DNA of 64,000 bases, taken from NCBI GenBank assembly GCA_025526995.1, contig JAHLKG010000004.1, positions 1,649,958-1,713,957 on the forward strand, read 5' to 3'. Under the pieces are notes generated by a model. The model was not told the DNA's origin. It was given only the letters and a program-made list of their open reading frames with translations, and made no database searches. Below, one piece after another: positions 1 to 12,042 of the stretch. The position numbers and the translations under genes were made by a program. Every line of letters starts with the position of its first letter. The first letter of the stretch is position 1. The DNA is from Powellomyces hirtus (lineage: Eukaryota; Chytridiomycota; Chytridiomycetes; Spizellomycetales; Powellomycetaceae).

Positions 1-3000
1 GCTTAACTGGCGACCATCCCTTCAATGCAGAAGCCAGTGTTCAGACTCTCGTCGACATCAAATCACCTCTCACGCCATCAGCCCTCCACTTTGTCCGCAA
101 CCACGGGCCGGTCCCCAAGATCGACTTTGATGCTTTCCGATTGGAAGTTGGAGGCCTGGTCAAGTCGCCGCGCAGCTTTTCGATGACCGATCTTATTGCC
201 ATGCCTTCTATCAAAGTCCCCGTGACGCTCACCTGCTGCGGCAACCGTCGACAAGAGCAGAACATGATCAAGAAATCCCGCGGATTCAAGTGGGGCGCTG
301 GCGCCATCGGAACCGCCATCTACACAGGGGTACCCATCAAGCACATCCTCGAGGTGTGCGGCGGCATCGACTCCACCTTTGACATTGGCTCGCTTTTTCT
401 CTGTACCGAGGGATGCGATATCCTACCCAACGGGACCTACGGCACCTCCATCAAACTCTCGCGTGCCCTTGACATCTTTGGCGACGTCATGCTGGCCTAC
501 GCTCTCAACGACCGGGCTCTCACACCCGACCACGGCTTCCCATTGCGCGTCATTATCCCGGGCTTTGTGGGTGGCCGCATGGTCAAGTGGCTCTCCCGCA
601 TCACCGTCACCGACAAGGAATCTGACTCGTGGTACCACTTTATGGACAACCGAGTCCTACCTCCACCACCCATCGGCCCCGCGTCGGGAGAAGACGCCGA
701 GGCCGGCAACTGGTGGACCAAGCCTGAATACATCATCAACGAGCGCAACATCAACTCTGTCATTGCCTACCCCGCCCACTCGGAAACCATTGACATCCGA
801 ACCACCCTCTCCTTCCCGTCCCCGACCCCAACCTACACTATGAAAGGTTACGCGTACTCGGGCGGCGGCCGCCAAGTCACCCGCGTCGAACTCTCCTTTG
901 ATGACGGCATCACCTGGGAACTCGCCAACCGACTCCAGTACGACTTTGAACCCCGCCATGGCGAAAAGTACTGGTGCTGGTTCCGCTGGGAACACGAAGT
1001 GCCCATCTCCAAGCTCATGACGACCCCGGACGTCTGTGTCCGCGCCTGGGACGCCAGTCAGAACACCCAGCCCAAGGATATCACCTGGAACCTGCTCGGC
1101 ATGATGAACAACGCGTAAGTGCTCGCCCTCTGGTTCATACCAATCATCGGGCGTGCAACTCATTCTCTATTGTTATTCAGATGGTATCGTGTCAAGATTT
1201 CTCTGAACTCAGAGTACAACCTTGTGTTCAGACACCCAACCAACGTGAGCGGCAAGGATCCTGGGTGGATGGAAACCCCATCTGCACAAGCTTCAATTGC
1301 CCTTGTCCCGGCCACCACATCCAAGCCCGCAATCATCGACGCATCTCCCAATCTCACCCTCTATACCCTCGAGGAGATTTCCAAGCACAACACAAAGGAG
1401 TCCTGCTGGATCATCCTTCACGGTCTTGTTCTCGACTGCACAAACTACCTTCGAGTCCACCCCGGCGGCGAAAGCAGCATTCTCATCAAAGGCGGCAAGG
1501 ATGCCACTGAGGCATTCGACAGCATTCATTCCAAGCAAGCAAAAATCCTCACTGAGAAATACGTCATTGGCAAAGTCGACGATGGAGCTTCCAAGGCCCA
1601 GGAACCCGCAAAGGACCACGTCAAGGAGCGCAATGTCGAAAAGGAATCCAAGCCGGCTTCCACGCCTCCGCCACCACCAATCCAAGCATCAGCGGCTGAA
1701 GGCAAGGCGCTCAACACGTCCAACCCACTCACACCTCCCGGCTCCCCGACCAATCCTGCGCAACCGAACGGTGTCGCTGATCCGATCGTAGTCACCAGCA
1801 ATGGAGGCGACAAGCAGGATGCCAAATACACGATTGTCGTCGTGGGACTTGGCATGGTGGGCTTGAGGTTCTGTGAGAAGATCTTGGAGTACGATACCGA
1901 AAAGAAGTTCCGTCTTGTGGTGTTTGGCGAGGAATCCCATCTGGCTTACAACCGAGGTAGGTTTGCGCCGTGCAATGCTATGCCTGAGCTATGACTTATA
2001 TGCTTATCGCTTCTTCTTCGTTTGTCTCGTCTAGTTGGCCTCACCAACTACTTCACCCACCGTTCTGTCCCGCAAATGTTGATGGCCGAAGCGGCTTGGT
2101 ATCATCACAACAACGTCGAGCTCCACCTCGGCGACGAAGTCATCGGCCTGGACACCAGCACGAAAACCATCAAGGCTGCCAGCGGCTTCTCTGTGCAGTA
2201 TGACAAGTGCGTGCTCGCCACTGGATCAACTCCCATGGTCCCGCCCATCAAGGGCCGAGACTCCGACGGCGTCTTTGTCTACCGCACCCTCACGGATCTC
2301 GACCGCATCCTCACCCACTCGGCCGGCAAACGTCGCGCTGTCGTTGTTGGCGGCGGTCTTCTTGGTCTCGAAGCTGCGAAGGCTTGCCATGATCTGGGAC
2401 TCGAGACCACGATCCTCGAGCGATCGGAATGGCTCATGCGCAGGCAGCTCGACAAGACGGGTGGAGAGATCCTCGCTGGAGAGATTGCTAAACTCGGTAT
2501 CACCGTCCTCGCCAACTGCAATACGAAGGAAATCATCTCGGACCCAACGACTGGCCATATCTCCAAAATGGTGGTCGATCTCGTCCCTGCGGGTGAAGAA
2601 CCCACTCCAATGGAAATTGAGACGGATATGGTCGTTTTGAGCTGTGGAATCATTCCCCGAGACAATGTGGCCAAGGGTGCCGGGTTGACGCTTCACCCGC
2701 GAGGTGGAATCATGGTCGATGATTTCTTGCAGACCAGTGACGAGCACGTGTTTGGAATCGGCGAGTGCATCATCCATGGAGGCATGCTCTACGGACTTGG
2801 TGAGTGTTGGCTCATGATTTAATATTGGCATCGCACCCTGCGGTTATACTAAGTTTCTCATTCTCCGTGAAATCAGTTGCCCCTGGATATGACATGGCCG
2901 ATGTGGTGGCCAGCAACTTGATTCAGGCCCCCAACAGCACCGTGCGCACCTTCACCGGCGCCGACATGTCGACAAAGCTCAAACTCCTCGGCGTCAATGT

Positions 3001-5206
3001 CGCCAGTTTCGGTGACTACTTTGCGGACGAAGCTGTTGCCACGCCCCTCGTGTTCCACGACCCGTTCAGCAGCACCTACAAGATGCTCATGTTTGACAAG
3101 AACGGATCCCGTTTGATCGGAGGCATCCTGGTTGGCGATACATCTGACTACGGAAAGCTGTTGGGTTTGTCGAAATCCCAAAAGCCCCTCACTGTCTCCC
3201 CATCCGAGCTCTTGTCGGGGCCTAAAGCAGCCAATGGAGCAGCAGGGGAAGGAGCAGGCGATCTCGATGATGAAGCCCAAGTGTGTTCTTGCAACAACGT
3301 CACCAAGGGCGCCATTGCCAAAGCTGTTCGCGAGAAAAACTGCTGCAGCGTGGAAGAAGTCAAGAAATGCACCAAAGCTGGGACATCGTGTGGTGGTTGT
3401 GTGCCCATCGTCACTGAGATCTTCAACAAGGAAGTTGTCAAGCTCGGACGAACCGTCATACAGCATCTCTGCGAACACTTCAAGTATTCCCGCAAGGAAT
3501 TGTTTGAAATCATTAAAATCAAACAGTACCGCACCTTCAACGAGCTACTAAAAGGCCACGGTGAACAAGGCTACGGCTGCGAAATCTGCAAACCGGTCGC
3601 GGCTTCCATCTTTGCCAGTCTGTACAATGACCATGTCCTCGACCACAAGGCTCTCCAGGATACCAACGATAGGTACCTCGCCAACATCCAGCGTGACGGT
3701 TCCTTCTCGATCGTGCCCCGCATTGCCGGCGGTGAAGTCACTCCCGAGGGTTTGCTCGTCATTGGACAGATTGCGAAAGATTATGGACTCTACTGCAAGA
3801 TCTCGGGTGGTCAGCGCATCGTGATGTTTGGGGCCCAGAAGCACCAATTGCCGGAGATCTGGGAGAAGCTTGTCGACGCCGGGTTCGAAACCGGCCACGC
3901 CTACGGCAAGTCCCTGCGAACCGTCAAATCCTGCGTCGGCAGCGAATGGTGTCGCTACGGCATGCGCGACTCGGTCCGCTTCGCCATCGATATTGAGAAC
4001 CGCTACAAGGGCCTGCGATCCCCGCACAAGATCAAATCCGCCGTGTCGGGCTGCATCCGCGAATGTGCCGAAGCCCAAAACAAGGACTTCGGCCTCATTG
4101 CCACCGACAAGGGCTACAATCTCTACGTCTGCGGCAACGGCGGATCCAAACCCAAACACTCTGTCCTCCTCGCGGCTGAAATCTCGGAAGAGCTCGTCAT
4201 TAAATACGTGGACAGATTCCTCATGTACTATGTCAAGACAGCTGACAAGCTCATGCGTACCGCCCGCTGGCTCGAGAAACTTGACGGCGGGATCGAGTAC
4301 CTCAAGCAAGTCGTCATTGAAGACAGATTGGGTATTGCAGAGGAACTGGAACAACAGATGCAGTACCTTGTCGACACTTACCAGGACGAATGGCAGACGG
4401 TCGTTCGAGACCCCGTCCGACGCGCGGATTTCAGACAGTTTGTCAACACTCCAGAAACAGAGCGAACAGTGGAAATGGTCAAGGACAAGATTGGTCAACA
4501 ACGACCCGCCAACTGGCCCTCCGACAAGGCCTCCCGCGCCCGCGCCAATCGCGTGAACCGTCAGCGAGATTTTGGCAAACCCAAATCTTCATCACCACCC
4601 ACACCCACCTCAGTGACAGAGATCATCGAGCTGACCACCCCTCCCGAAACTCCCGTTGTCGAAACCCTCGATATCCAATCCGCCCTCCCCTCCCTCCCGC
4701 CCAAATCCGAATGGCAATGGACCACGGTCGCCAAAACGCTTGATTTCCCTACCGACGGCGGCGCCGTCATCAAACGCGGCCAAGTCCAAATCGCCGTCTA
4801 CAACTTCACCTCCATGCAAGCCTGGTACGCCTCTCAGAACATGTGCCCCCACAAACGCGCCTTTGTCCTCGCCCAGGGCATCCTCGGCACCGACAAGGAA
4901 ACACCCAAAGTCTCCTGCCCCATGCACAAGAAAAACTTTTCCCTTGTCGATGGATCCTGTCTCTCGGGTGAAGACTACACCCTCCAAACCTTTGAGGTGA
5001 AAATCGTGGGTGAGGACGTGCAGTTGTTGCTACCCGAGGAAGAAGCACTCGATGCGGTACTCGGGACTGGCAAATGGATGGTCACCGCGGCCGAAACGGA
5101 GGGAGAGTGGGCCCAGGGCATTGAGATGGAAGGAATCGAGAATGGAGTCCAAACCGCTGGCGGTTGTGCCAGTGGAGGCTGTGGCGACAAGAAGCTCGAG
5201 TGGTGA
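1..5206 (+). CDS. Fused nitrate reductase / NAD(P)H nitrite reductase (5' end outside window)
   Basis: Assimilatory enzyme predicted to reduce nitrate to nitrite and nitrite to ammonium in one cytosolic polypeptide. Coding starts before the window; the first full codon is base 3. Exons: <1-1114, 1181-1956, 2035-2799, 2877-5206; all junctions are GT-AG and keep phase. At least 1660 residues are visible. In order: molybdopterin domain (HPFNAEA; Mo-ligand Cys in TCCGNRR), Mo-cofactor dimerisation domain ending MMNNAWYRVKI, cytochrome b5 at about 431-505 (heme His in HPGG and SIHS), a Pro-rich linker, nitrite reductase FAD/NAD(P)H domains (GLGMVG about 586; GGGLLG), BFD-type [2Fe-2S] (CSCNN...CGGC), siroheme/4Fe-4S ligands (CVGSEWC and CIREC), a Rieske domain (CPH...CPMH) and a Cys-rich tail. 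The cytochrome-b5-reductase module normally ending fungal nitrate reductase is absent. Domain identities are firm; single-protein function is inferred. Confidence 0.93.
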
Positions 5207-8079
5207 ACTCTCTCTATGTCGATATGAAAGAAACCATTATTTTTAACTAGCATATTTCGTGTATATACAGTATTCCCTCCCCCATTTTCCACACCATGTG
5301 TGACATATCGTGCAAATACATTCACGTAAAGAAGCATATACTTTCATACCAAAATCGAAGTCCAAGCGGTACTTACATACACTACAGCAAACCTATCTAT
5401 CGATATTCCTCGTATGCATGTTGCCAACGGTCAACAACTTCGTTAGCATTGGGCACGGGAAGGTGGGAGGGGGTACTCGGCCGGGCCGGCACATCGGTCG
5501 CCAACGAAAGTCGGCCCACACAACAACGCCGCACACCGCCTTCACCCGCTCAGACACCGTATCAAGATCCGGTCGTCCCTGCCGAATCCACGTGGGCTGC
5601 TCGTCCTACATTTCCATCATCTGCGTCTCACCACCCCAATCACCACTGCCGGTGCGGTGCGAATCAAAGGATGTGCGTTGGTGAGCTGTCCACTCGGTTC
5701 AGTATTTTCGTGTTGTTGGAGGAGCATGGGTGTGTGAAACGGTGAGAATACAACCAACCCGCTCTCCAACTTGTGCGCTTGTTGGGTTGTTGAGTCCAGG
5801 AGGTAGGTTTAGGACCCGCTCTCGCGGACGGACCAAATAAGCACGCAGTGAAGGAGTTCGCGTTGGCTGGTGCGCCAGGCGGTTATGTTGGATGTGTAAA
5901 TTGACTGTAGAAGTTTGAGTTGGGAGGGAGCTGTAATAAAAAGGGGACAAATACAGCTGATGGCCCCAACGAGAAGGCAACGGATAACCCAACGAGAGAT
6001 ACAACCGCAGGCATATGGCGGACCCGCTGAATCCGCATTGTATAAAAAACATGCGAAATTGGCGGGATAAAAATACATTGAATATACACATCATGGAGTA
6101 GCTCCATGGGACCCGGGGTATGGCATCCTCTCTTATCCCTTCCCTCCGTCTATGGGGGGTCGGGGGGCAAGCCTCCCTTCACGCCGAAGCTGATGAGCTC
6201 GGACATTCTCCGCATGCTTCTTGTTGACCTCGTCAATTTTCCATTCGGTCTTAGGGGTGTGGAAGATGTAGTTGAGCGTCGCTTTGTGCATTGGACTGTA
6301 GATGCTCGTCGTTGGTTGACGCTTGGTAGTTGCTTGCTTCTCGGCGGCGCTGTTGGATTCGGTTTTTGGATTCATGAGTTCAAAAGGGGGACTCCGTCTC
6401 CCTGAACCCCCTTCGAGTGGCAAGTCGCCATTCTTTAATGGTCGCGTTGCCATGCCCAACAAACATTCCGCCCCGATATAAACCCTAGACTCTCATCTTC
6501 GGGGGGTCGGGGAGGAGAGCCCCCCATGGTCCCACTCCAGATCACCGACATACCCGCTGAACCCCTCGTTTTCTTTGATGAGGAGTTCTGACCTGCATGG
6601 GTGTGATACGGGCCATCCACCAACAGTTTCGGTGCGGTGTCGCCATCGTATCCCGCTACCAGTTCGCCACCGCCGCCGTCCAATTTCCAGACATCCGAAT
6701 ATGCACCGACACAACCCCACGCTGCTCACCCCATGAGGAGGACGAAATCGAACACGAGTGCCACTCAAACGCGCTATTGGATGGAAGCCATATGAAGACG
6801 TAATGGTCAGCCAAGTAATGGAAGTTAAGTTAAGTACAGTCGATTGCCGCGGATAACTCCACCGGCTAAGATCTTGATGTTGAGCCTTTGGGTTTGTTAG
6901 CAGACGCCACGCGTGCGGACGGAGATATTGATGCCCTATTGGAGCAACGCGCGCGGATCCTGTTGGCCTGTGCTTCGTGGATCGCGGCAAAGGCGATGAA
7001 TACGGGAAATAACGGGATATGGGTTCGGAGAACACCTCAAAGAGTTGTCGCCGGATCGAAGTAATAACCAAAGCCAGAGGCTCATTTCACTCTGGCTCGT
7101 CGGGTCCCGTAGCATTCAGGTAGTCATTGCTTTTTTTTTTGACCGAGCTATCCGCTCGGACATTCATACCCCTATAAAAATGCCTGGCTATGTCGCCGTC
7201 CTGCCCATGTCCTCCACAATCTGACGCGCACTTTTGCCAACCCTTGCGAGATCCTTTATCAATGACCCGACAATGCAGTTGAGAGCCCTCTTCCCTCCCC
7301 ATGATCGCCACGTTAACGCCAACCTGGATGTCGGGATGGTGAACCAAGCCATGGCCAAGGCGTTCAACTTTCTTGACGGGCGTGTCAGCTGCTGCCGCAA
7401 GCGGAATTGGACTCATAACGATGCCATCAATCTAGACAAGCTCGTTCGTGGACGCGGCAACTACGTCTGAAAAACCGCGCTGTAAGAAGAAAATCAACCG
7501 GAGAGGCGGCACGCTCCGAATCGCTACCTCGTACCATCTCGAATGCAAGCGTTTCGGTCGAAAACACTCGTCCCAGAAAGGCACAAACATGGTCATTTAT
7601 TGACTTCTTCAACAGCGGAGCCGCCACGTGTTAGGTGATCCCGCGTGACGCAAGCGAAGAGCATCGATCACGCACGGCGCTGCCCTCAATCGTGACACTG
7701 CCCTCCATCACAGCGGGTTCTCAAAACCTCAAATATCAAGCAAACCGTATCGCTATGGAGGAGCGAGCTCCTGAGTAGGGCCACATGTTTGGCGCGAGGC
7801 GGAAACGCTACGAACTTGCTAGCCTGAGCGATCCCCTTTTCTTTGCCCTTAGTTTAATGTTCTTTTCCTGGCCAGTTGACGCTGGCCTGGCTGCACAGCA
7901 TTTACGTGTCAACGGTGCAGGGGTGTGAAAACCCTTGCAGCTCTTGTACTCTGGGAAATGCAAAGACGTGAACTTTGGCAGTCAAACTTTCGCCAATCGA
8001 GTCGGACTCGCGCCATTTATCACACAGTGCCCAATTGCTCACAAATTCTTGAAGCACACACAAGTCAATCTAAATCTCC
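5207..8079. other. Intergenic stretch, no recognisable gene
   Basis: About 2.9 kb. Several reading frames on the minus strand look partly coding (about 5400-5680, 6150-6460 and 7090-7640) but none matches a family I recognise and all are interrupted. Two G-rich blocks (around 6157 and 6499, each containing GGGGGGTCGGGG) recur about 340 bp apart and may mark a decayed repeat. A poly-T run lies at about 7131. Confidence 0.5.
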
Positions 8080-9573
8080 ATGCCCTCGCTTCCCCGCCGA
8101 TTGGTGCAAGAGCTTGGTCTGACGACCGTATGGTTTGCCGGACGGAATGTGCATCTCCTATTCCTGGCGAAATTCCTGCGCATGTTCGCGTACGGGTCCA
8201 GCACACTTATCTTAGCCGTCTACATTGCGGCCCTGGGCTATTCTGACGAGAAGATTGGCCTCTTTATGACGCTCACTTTGCTAGGGGACGTGTTGGTCAG
8301 CTTGTTGTTGACGGTGGTAGCGGATGGGTTGGGTCGGCGACGCATCTTGCTTTTGTCATGCCTGCTCATGTCAGCCTCAGGAATTGCATTTGCCTCGTCA
8401 TCCAACTACAATGTGCTGCTTGTGGCTGCGATCCTCGGTGTTATCAGTCCCAGCGGAAACGAAGTTGGACCGTTTCGAGCCGTGGAGGAATCTACGCTTT
8501 CCCATCTCTCAGACCCGGGAAACAGATCCGACGTATTTGCCTGGTATGTCGTACTTGGGTCCTTCGGAACCTCGATGGGATCTCTTTCGGCCGGATGGCT
8601 GGTGGAGGGTGCTCAAGGTTCATTGGGATGGACAACTGTTGAGGCATACCGCTGCGTATTCTGGATGTACACAGGTCTGGGTCTGGCCAAAGCCGCCGCG
8701 GTGCTGCTTTTGACATCGACTTGTGAACCGGAGAGAATAGCAGCGGCTGCAGTGAATGAGGCACGGGAAAGCGCGGAAGAGACACAGCCGCTCTTGAGCG
8801 AGCAACCAGTAACATCACCCGGGGAAGTACAAACAGCGGATCAATCGCGACCACCGTCAGCCGCAACGAGGCGAGGCATCTTTGCTCACATCTCAGCAGA
8901 AAGTCGAGCTGTCCTCATTAGACTGTGTATGCTCTTCTCGGTCGATTCCTTAGCCAGTGGAATGATTCCATACTCCCTCATCGTCTACTTCCTGGATGGA
9001 AAGTTTGCCGTTCGAAAGGGAGAGCTTGGCTCAATCATGTCCGTTGCTTGGTTCGTAGCCAGCATGGGCAACATTCTTGCGTCCCCAATTTCGAAACGCA
9101 TCGGGCTGGTTCCCACGATGGTATTCACGCATCTTCCCTCTGCGTTGTTTTTGGCGTTGATACCCTTCCCCTCGTCGCTCTACCTCACAATCGCTCTCCT
9201 GTTTGCCCGCTCAAGTCTGGCATCGATGGATCAGGCTCCCCGCTCGGCTTTCATCTCCATGGTTGTGCTGCCATCTGAACGCACGGCAGTGATGGGCATC
9301 GTCAACACACTCAAAACCACCAGTCAAAGCGCTGGACCAGTCATTACGGGCTTCTTGGCTGCCAATGACCGCTTTTGGGTCGCGTTTGTTGCGGCCGCGG
9401 CGTGTAAAGTGCTGTATGATCTGGGGATGTTGGCGATGTTTGTTGGGCATAAGACCCGCGAGGAGGAGGAAGCTGAGCAAGTCGAAGCCGATGATGTGGA
9501 TGGCTCGGTACCAGGAATAACCGTCGCAATCAGTGGTGGCAGAGACGGCTCGGGACGTAGCGGTCGCGAATAG
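8080..9573 (+). CDS. MFS transporter, multidrug-type
   Basis: Single-exon 497-residue major facilitator superfamily protein of the plasma or vacuolar membrane, probably exporting small molecules by proton antiport; the substrate cannot be read from sequence. The N-terminal half has hydrophobic helices from about residue 25, with the loop 2-3 signature in the form ADGLGRRR at about residues 85-92. A hydrophilic central loop (about 215-265, rich in Glu, Ala and Ser) separates two six-helix bundles. The second half starts near VLIRLCMLFSVDSLASG, and the C-terminus is acidic. Length is normal for the family. The ATG at 8080 gives the usual short cytoplasmic N-terminus. No partner gene is adjacent, so this is probably a monocistronic gene. 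Confidence 0.85.
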   Translation: MPSLPRRLVQELGLTTVWFAGRNVHLLFLAKFLRMFAYGSSTLILAVYIAALGYSDEKIGLFMTLTLLGDVLVSLLLTVVADGLGRRRILLLSCLLMSASGIAFASSSNYNVLLVAAILGVISPSGNEVGPFRAVEESTLSHLSDPGNRSDVFAWYVVLGSFGTSMGSLSAGWLVEGAQGSLGWTTVEAYRCVFWMYTGLGLAKAAAVLLLTSTCEPERIAAAAVNEARESAEETQPLLSEQPVTSPGEVQTADQSRPPSAATRRGIFAHISAESRAVLIRLCMLFSVDSLASGMIPYSLIVYFLDGKFAVRKGELGSIMSVAWFVASMGNILASPISKRIGLVPTMVFTHLPSALFLALIPFPSSLYLTIALLFARSSLASMDQAPRSAFISMVVLPSERTAVMGIVNTLKTTSQSAGPVITGFLAANDRFWVAFVAAAACKVLYDLGMLAMFVGHKTREEEEAEQVEADDVDGSVPGITVAISGGRDGSGRSGRE

Positions 9574-10992
9574 ATAGGGGCATCATGATCCGTTTCTTGT
9601 CGACACCAGCCGCGCGTTTACATGTAAACGGGTTACGTATTGCGAACCCTTCTTGTCGAGTACGCCAAATGGCCCATCCCTTTTGCGGACCGCCGATCGC
9701 AAAGAGATCTCACTCAACTGACAAAGCGTTTGAAACTGGAACAATCCGACTCGCCCATTTCCCTCACTTCAGCGCTAGACAGACAGGGCAACTCGAACCT
9801 GTATGTCCTCCTAATTCAATCTACCCAAGAGCATCCTTTCGCCGGTCCTCGAGCATATCTTGGGACGCGCCTGTTGTGTGAGAAGGCATCTGTCTCAGCA
9901 TTTTCTCCCGACCAAATGCGGGGTCTTATACGGTTAGAGCAGCACGTATAGTAGCCGCCCTTGCCCCTCCACTTAATTGACCATCAAACTTGTAATTTCC
10001 CACCGTCTCCAAGGTGTATGAATCAATATGGACAGGTGTGCTGCCTCCATCAATGACAAGAGTCGACCATGGATGAACGTGAGCGCGGTATATGCGGTAC
10101 TGAGAACGTCGTCTTTTATTCCCTGTGAGGTAGCGTACAAAGATGCATGATTCCCTGACGATGAAAATTATGAATGGGTTGCCCAGCGTATTTAACCAGG
10201 GTAAGCCGCTGCCCAGTGCGGCAAGCGGTGATTGATGCGCAAACAGAATGGACTCGACCCGATATTTGTTCGAGTTTATATATCTATGCGAGTAGTGCGG
10301 TGCCCCTGCCTTGAAGAGCACGGAATGCACCGTGCCATCTCCAACTTTTCATGAAAAATAGTGACTGTCAGTCAGTGCATGCGAAAATCTCGCGTTTTTA
10401 GCGGCAGTAAAGACATACCAAACCACTGTAAGTTGGTGGGGGACGACTGCTATCGACGAAGCGTGCATTAGGGCGCACTCTCAGAAACTGACCTTCCTGT
10501 AGACAGTGCGGTATTTGGCCCATCCCCGCGGTCAGGGGAATGGCAACGAGGGCATGCTCATATTTTACTGGCGCAAAGTTACCGGACAGATAGAAATTCG
10601 GCTTCCGGAATGAAGACGTATCTTGCGCGACCTTTGTGTTTCCCGGGCCATTACGGGCAGCCGATGCCAGTCCAGCCCGCGCACAACAGAGCCGAGGAAG
10701 GATCTGACGGCGCTCTCAGGAATACGTTGACACCGGTATGCCCCAGTCGAAGAGATGATGCCCGCCCAAAGGAATAAAGCAGCGCCTCTCTATCATCCTA
10801 AGAGACGGGTGGTGCGGCTGGTGGTGCGGTGAGGGAACGGTGAGTGACTCGCGTACGTAAATGAAACGATTGACAGTGACAGGACCTGCTGGCGTGCCAA
10901 AGAAGCATCACCAATTTCCGGGAATCTATGAGAACTAGCACAAACTACTTACAATCTTGAACCCTCCTTTGTGTCCCTCTCCACTGAAGACC
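9574..10992. other. Intergenic stretch, no gene seen
   Basis: About 1.4 kb without a supported reading frame on either strand. The final few hundred bases are presumably the promoter of the DUF1348 gene. No repeat or element was recognised. Confidence 0.5.
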
Positions 10993-11567
10993 ATGTCTCT
11001 AGTTCCGCCATTCACTGCCGAAACCGCCGCCGCGAAAGTACAGAAAGCGCAAGATCTGTGGAATTCGAAGAACGCTACGGTGGTCGCCCAAGCGTATACC
11101 GAGGACTGTATGTAAGTAATTCATGGACGTCCAAAACCGACGTGCGACTCGGCATCCGTAACCTTGTTGTGTTGTTGGAAAGTTGGCGAAACCGCGACAC
11201 GTTTCTTCGCGGCCGAGATGCGATCGTCAACTTTCTGTGCAACAAATGGGAGAAGGAAAGGTACTACCGCCTCCGCAAAGAGTTGTTTTCATTCAACGAC
11301 GATCGTATTGCGGTGCAATTCTGGTACGAGTTCTGCGATAAAGATGGACAGGTAAGATGGCAATGCTGGCAGTCGGCAAGCTATTCAAAAACCCTAACCC
11401 TGCACTAGTGGTGGCGAGCGTATGGTTTGGAACATTGGACGTTCAATGCAGACGGCCTGATGAAGGAACGAAGATCCAGCATCAATGATGTGAGAATTCA
11501 GGATGGTGATCGATGGTTCAAAAACGGGCAGTTGGATAGAAAAGAAGACCCGGTTCCATTCCAGTAG
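10993..11567 (+). CDS. DUF1348 / SnoaL-like (NTF2-fold) small protein
   Basis: Three-exon gene: 10993-11111, 11183-11351, 11409-11567, giving 148 residues, with canonical donors (GTAAGT, GTAAGA) and preserved phase. The protein shows the family hallmarks of DUF1348: [19 protein letters not shown] near the start, [14 protein letters not shown] across the first splice junction, [15 protein letters not shown], then [15 protein letters not shown] and, after intron 2, [10 protein letters not shown]...[13 protein letters not shown]. This is a compact NTF2-like fold found widely in bacteria and fungi. Its biochemical role is not established; some relatives are annotated as polyketide-cyclase-like, which is only a fold relation. 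The ATG at 10993 lies directly before the conserved region and fits the usual family length. Confidence 0.9.
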
Positions 11568-12042
11568 AACTTCGTCACACTACGATTACGGCGCCTTAGG
11601 CATAGTCAGCCCTAGACCCCTCTGCCCTAGTTTTGCGCCGCTGGAGAGAGAAGGGTGATTTTAAAGAAGCCGTTGCGGTTGCTTCCTGGCGTCAGGTCGC
11701 ATTCTGATGGAAGAGATTGGCTATGACCGCTTCTTCAGCAAGGCATGCTATGAAGGTTGGACTTTCTCTCCCACGTCAATTCGACATGACATTCCATCCG
11801 CCGACATGGCTACGGAAGTCATCTTCAGACCCATGCACGGGGTGTTCTGTTATTATAAATAGCATATACTTTTGAGTGTGAGAACGGGCGGAGCAAGTCA
11901 TTGCTTCTGTGGCTTCGACTCTAAAAATAGAGCTAAGAGGCAAATGCCATCATCCAATTGAAGACCACCCGAGCGTAGCCCCGAATATGCCAAAAGTAAT
12001 CGACACCGCTACGTCCAATTCTCATCTGCAACACCTCGAAAT
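11568..12042. other. Intergenic spacer
   Basis: About 475 bp between two plus-strand genes. It holds the 3' flank of the DUF1348 gene and the presumed promoter of the next gene. Nothing else was recognised. Confidence 0.4.

Noticed and set aside
657..4501. Several long antisense frames across the nitrate/nitrite reductase gene
   Set aside because: They mirror the codon bias of the sense gene and show no family features.
5296..5745. 149-codon plus-strand frame downstream of the nitrate/nitrite reductase
   Set aside because: Low-complexity His/Pro/Ser composition, no domain and no splice or start context; probably non-coding.
11389..11401. CCCTAACCC in intron 2 of the DUF1348 gene as a telomeric repeat
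   Set aside because: Only about one and a half units inside an intron; CTAAC is also the expected branch-site sequence here.
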